A DNA stretch of 8,872 nucleotides from Candidatus Saccharimonadota bacterium (GTDB taxonomy: Bacteria; Patescibacteriota; Saccharimonadia; Saccharimonadales; Saccharimonadaceae). Under the pieces are notes generated by a model, which made no database searches, was not told the DNA's origin, and saw only the letters and a program-made list of their open reading frames with translations. The translations under genes were made by a program, and so were the position numbers. Shown in pieces: positions 6,420 to 8,872 of this stretch. The first letter of the stretch is position 1; the number at the start of each line of letters is the position of its first letter. The stretch lies in NCBI GenBank assembly GCA_905371595.1, contig CAJPLU010000027.1, positions 1 through 8,872 of the forward strand, read 5' to 3'.

Positions 6420-7256
6420 TTATATTGCCGTTATCGCGCCAGTCATTAGCAATAACATAATCATCACGCCCAAACCGATGCGGTACCGGATAAACAACGA
6501 AAAGTCATTGCCGGCGACGAATTTCAGTAGCCAAGCAATCGACCAATAGCCAACCGCAAAAGCCACCGCTGTCGCCAAAATTGTTGGCACCCAGCCGACA
6601 CCGCCGCCAATGTATTTGTAAGCGGTCATCGCCTCTAGCAAACCCGCTGCCACCAAGGCTGGAATACCCAGAAAGAAACTTAATTTCGTCACCGTTACCC
6701 GATCAAAACCGCGAAATAGTCCCACCGAAATCGTTGCCCCTGAGCGCGACACGCCTGGAATCAGCGCTAAGCACTGGCCTAAGCCAATCGCCAGCGTATC
6801 CCGCCAAGTTGTCTGCCGCTCGCCGCGCCGCACAGCGCTGCATTTGTCGGCTAGCCACATCACCAGGCTCCAGCCAATCAATGCAAAGGCCACAAACCAT
6901 AAGCTGCGCAGCACTGTTTCGACCTCATTTTTGAGAGCATAACCGATAGCCGCAATCGGCAGCGATCCAATAATAATCGCCCAGCCATATTTGTAATCAA
7001 ACTGCCGCCGCGCCCGTTTCCACCACAAGCCGCGCCACCAGGCACTCATCACCCGCCAAATATCATCTCGGAAATAAATTATCGCTGCAGCGATAGCACC
7101 AATCTGAATAATAGCCGTAAAAGCCGTCAAACTCGGATCGTTGATCCGCATACCCATCAACTTCTCGACAATTGTCAAATGCCCGGTCGACGACACTGGC
7201 AAAAACTCGGTCACTCCCTCGACGATACCCAATATAATAGCATGCCACCATTCCAT
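6420..7256 (-). CDS. uppP: Undecaprenyl-diphosphate phosphatase (UppP/BacA)
   Basis: This membrane enzyme removes a phosphate from undecaprenyl diphosphate so the lipid carrier can be reused for peptidoglycan and other wall polymers. High levels give bacitracin resistance in other bacteria. The 278-residue length is normal. The first signature EGVTEFLPVSSTGH is at residues 13-26 and the second, PGVSRSGAT, at 167-175. Together they carry the conserved Glu, Ser, His and Arg of the active site. Several hydrophobic helices surround them, including a C-terminal stretch near LGVMIMLLLMTGAI. The ATG at 7254-7256 is fixed by the family N-terminus. No Shine-Dalgarno is present, and the -10 box lies only ten bases upstream, so the leader should be about four bases. 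It heads an operon with the ABC ATPase (19-base gap) and the broken permease. Confidence 0.97.
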   Translation of the reverse strand: MEWWHAIILGIVEGVTEFLPVSSTGHLTIVEKLMGMRINDPSLTAFTAIIQIGAIAAAIIYFRDDIWRVMSAWWRGLWWKRARRQFDYKYGWAIIIGSLPIAAIGYALKNEVETVLRSLWFVAFALIGWSLVMWLADKCSAVRRGERQTTWRDTLAIGLGQCLALIPGVSRSGATISVGLFRGFDRVTVTKLSFFLGIPALVAAGLLEAMTAYKYIGGGVGWVPTILATAVAFAVGYWSIAWLLKFVAGNDFSLFIRYRIGLGVMIMLLLMTGAITAI

Positions 7257-7266
7257 AATATTTAAT

Positions 7267-7294
7267 AGTATAGCATTTGAAGCCGTCTCGGCAA
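7267..7294 (-). promoter_or_regulatory. uppP promoter, predicted near-leaderless
   Basis: On the minus strand TTGCCG (7289-7294, 4 of 6) is followed after 16 bp by TATACT (7267-7272), preceded by TGC as an extended -10. The expected +1 at about 7259-7260 leaves only three or four bases before the uppP ATG. The -35 overlaps the end of the 9-bp inverted repeat, so a protein bound there would block this promoter. Confidence 0.55.
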
Positions 7295-7314
7295 AAATCT
7301 CAACTATTTTTGCC
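7290..7314. repeat. Perfect 9-bp inverted repeat in the divergent promoter region
   Basis: GGCAAAAAT (7290-7298) and ATTTTTGCC (7306-7314) are exact inverted copies around a 7-base spacer. The repeat overlaps the uppP -35 and ends 18 bases before the -35 of the plus-strand promoter. It could be an operator for one or both promoters. As a terminator it is unlikely, since no gene ends toward it from either side. Confidence 0.55.
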
Positions 7315-7332
7315 TATTTTACGCTAAAAATA

Positions 7333-7361
7333 TTGACATAAGCGTGATTTTTTGCTATAAG
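7333..7361 (+). promoter_or_regulatory. Near-consensus promoter of the coiled-coil gene
   Basis: A perfect TTGACA -35 (7333-7338), a 17-bp spacer and TATAAG (7356-7361) with TGC just before it make the best promoter in the window. Transcription should begin near 7368, giving a leader of about 34 bases that contains AAAAAGGA (7386-7393), eight bases before the ATG. Such a strong site suggests abundant expression of the downstream genes. Confidence 0.85.
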
Positions 7362-7401
7362 TTATATAGAAAGTCAGACAAAAATAAAAAGGAATAACGA
7401 A

Positions 7402-8712
7402 ATGCCCGCGAGATCACTCGAGAGAACTGGAAGTCCACCACCGCCAGTAGGAGAACAAGGTAAGGATTTTACGTTAGATAACGGATCTGTCGTACATACT
7501 GATGAGAATGGTATACCAGATTACATAGAAGTGCCGCCTGAAGGCGATGAAACCACCCCTGAATCTGGTCAAGAAAGCGGCGCCGAATACGGAGACGTCG
7601 AGCCTGGCCAAGAAAGCGCCGAGGATGCTGCCGAGGTACAGGCTAACGAGACGCTGCGCACTGACGCTGAAATTCTAGGCAGGCGCTACCCCGTTAGCCG
7701 AATGATAAGAGACGCTGGTAATACACTACAATGGGGCAAGGAAAGAGCTGCAGCAGCTTGGAATAATGCCATGGAGCAGCCAGGCCTCTTGATGGATAAG
7801 TTTATGCACGGCCTAGCCCAAAGCTCGTATGACAGGCGCAAGGCAAAGCTTGACGAGGTTGCTCATCTCAGCGACAATCACCCGCTTAAAAAATTCCGTA
7901 TGAGGAAGCTTCAAAAAGCTGAGGCTCGCCTGAACAAACGCAAAGCAAATCTCGAAATACGACAGAATCGGATGAGCGGACGCCTGGAAACCGTCAAAAA
8001 CGCCTACGAATCGCGCCGCGAGGCCACTATAGCCGAATTATCGGAACGTGCAGACAAAGCCCGCACCCGCAAAGCTCTTCGTGAAAAAATGCGTAAAGAA
8101 CAAAATGTTGGTTGGTTTGAGTCTTGGGCAGCAGCCAAAGAACATGTCAATTCTATACCAAAAGATCAACGCCGCCGCATCGCTAGCGCTGTCATGAATG
8201 CTGCCGAAGCTAGCAAAAACTCACAAGATGCTAGCTGGCAAGCGCGATACGCCGAGCGAGCTTCTGCTGACGCGCAAAATCGAGTTGAATCAATTGGCGG
8301 ACAGCTTCAGCAGACCAGAACCGAGCTAAATAGTATGCGCCAGCAAGCTGGAGAAATCGCTAACATGGAGTCAGACTTGGTTTCGGTCAGAGAGAATGCG
8401 GCTAAGCTTCAAGAAAAAGCCGACTCGCTATCCGATGATAGCGCCAACAAATTTGCAGCAACGTACGAAGCCGTCAAGGCTCAGCAGCAACAAGAAAATA
8501 TGGAGAAAGCAATCGCCGATTATCATAAACGTTTAGCCGAACTGCAGCGACAGGAGACGCAACTTGCGCAATCGCTGATTCAAGCTCAAAAAGACGTCGA
8601 AAATACCGGTAAAGCCCTTGAAGCCAGCGCGCAAAACGAGATTGCTGCAAAGAAGAAAGCCAAAGCAACCCAGCAAGCTAGAGACCGTAGCGTCGAAAAT
8701 ACCTTTGTCTAA
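7402..8712 (+). CDS. Uncharacterised coiled-coil protein with acidic, disordered N-terminus
   Basis: I do not recognise this 436-residue protein. The first 90 or so residues are rich in Pro, Gly, Glu and Asp and look disordered, with two GQES repeats 13 codons apart. From about residue 115 to the end nearly everything is Ala-, Lys-, Arg-, Glu- and Gln-rich and predicted helical, with almost no Pro. The later half (about 270-420) has the regular hydrophobic spacing of a coiled coil. The middle part (about 140-235) is strongly basic (e.g. KKFRMRKLQKAEARLNKRKANLE). There is no signal peptide, membrane helix, Cys or catalytic motif. AAAAAGGA eight bases upstream supports the ATG. It has a near-consensus promoter and is followed after 30 bases by a DUF5663-like gene. 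A structural, scaffold or nucleic-acid-associated role is possible but is only inference from composition. Confidence 0.85.
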   Translation: MPARSLERTGSPPPPVGEQGKDFTLDNGSVVHTDENGIPDYIEVPPEGDETTPESGQESGAEYGDVEPGQESAEDAAEVQANETLRTDAEILGRRYPVSRMIRDAGNTLQWGKERAAAAWNNAMEQPGLLMDKFMHGLAQSSYDRRKAKLDEVAHLSDNHPLKKFRMRKLQKAEARLNKRKANLEIRQNRMSGRLETVKNAYESRREATIAELSERADKARTRKALREKMRKEQNVGWFESWAAAKEHVNSIPKDQRRRIASAVMNAAEASKNSQDASWQARYAERASADAQNRVESIGGQLQQTRTELNSMRQQAGEIANMESDLVSVRENAAKLQEKADSLSDDSANKFAATYEAVKAQQQQENMEKAIADYHKRLAELQRQETQLAQSLIQAQKDVENTGKALEASAQNEIAAKKKAKATQQARDRSVENTFV

Positions 8713-8742
8713 ACTTAAAACAGAAAAAGAAAGGATAACATC

Positions 8743-8872
8743 ATGCCAATTTTAAGCCGTAGTCTCCTCGCAGATTTAGGAATCAATCTATCAGACGAAG
8801 ATTTCCAATCGCTTGCCGACCATTTTGACTCGACGTTAGAGGAACGCGTCATCAACGAAATCGTCCTCGAGC
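8743..8872 (+). CDS. DUF5663-like protein, first 43 codons (runs off the right edge)
   Basis: The frame begins MPILSRSLLADLGINLSDED and continues through FQSLADHF and LEERVINEIVLE without a stop to the window edge. The pattern of a short LLxDLGI start, an acidic turn, then a helix with ERVxNEI resembles the DUF5663 domain, a small uncharacterised domain that I recall mainly from CPR bacteria. That match is from memory and not a search. AAAGGA (8730-8735) seven bases before the ATG supports the start. The 30-base gap after the coiled-coil gene, without a terminator or a new promoter, suggests one transcript. Function is unknown. Confidence 0.7.
   Translation, partial: MPILSRSLLADLGINLSDEDFQSLADHFDSTLEERVINEIVLE

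Noticed and set aside
8426..8443. Perfect 7-bp hairpin CGCTATC-CGAT-GATAGCG
   Set aside because: It lies deep inside the coiled-coil reading frame with no T run and no gene end nearby, so it is probably chance.
1..8872. CRISPR array, tRNA, rRNA, riboswitch or insertion sequence
   Set aside because: I saw no regularly spaced repeats, cloverleaf, rRNA stretches, transposase motifs or terminal repeats, and non-coding gaps are too short for most of these.

Overview
The window looks like a piece of a small-genome Candidate Phyla Radiation (Patescibacteria) chromosome, most probably Candidatus Saccharibacteria (TM7). This is a judgement from protein flavour only: compact gene spacing, the style of the ABC permease, and a DUF5663-like protein at the right edge. 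No rRNA or other phylogenetic marker was tested. All genes read with the standard code.

Layout. From the left edge to about 7.26 kb every gene is on the minus strand. Read in the direction of transcription, from right to left, they are: uppP (undecaprenyl-diphosphate phosphatase), a MacB/LolD-type ABC ATPase, a MacB/FtsX-type permease that is broken, serS (seryl-tRNA synthetase), pyrD (dihydroorotate dehydrogenase, class 2 architecture), a short hpf/raiA ribosome hibernation factor, and the N-terminal half of secA, which runs off the left edge. A short divergent intergenic region (7257-7401) carries back-to-back promoters and a perfect 9-bp inverted repeat. To its right, on the plus strand, lie a 436-residue coiled-coil protein of unknown function and the first 43 codons of a DUF5663-like protein. 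These two are probably the start of a lineage-specific operon.

How the genes fit together. uppP, the ATPase and the permease form one envelope operon (lipid-carrier recycling plus an exporter). serS and pyrD are coupled by a stop/start overlap. hpf and secA are adjacent, an order seen in other bacteria, with a hairpin and a candidate secA promoter between them. Five promoters can be proposed; four have a TGn extended -10 element.

Most notable observations. (1) At the ATPase/permease junction a strong Shine-Dalgarno is followed by ACGA where ATGA is expected. One T-to-C transition would remove both the ATPase stop and the permease start. (2) The same permease has an in-frame TAA at codon 142, so it carries two independent lesions. 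(3) The PyrD has the N-terminal extension of class 2 enzymes but the catalytic Cys typical of class 1. (4) serS and uppP lack a Shine-Dalgarno, and their -10 boxes sit so close to the ATG that they should be leaderless or nearly so. I see no CRISPR array, tRNA, rRNA or insertion sequence, and no gene-free stretch longer than about 150 bases.
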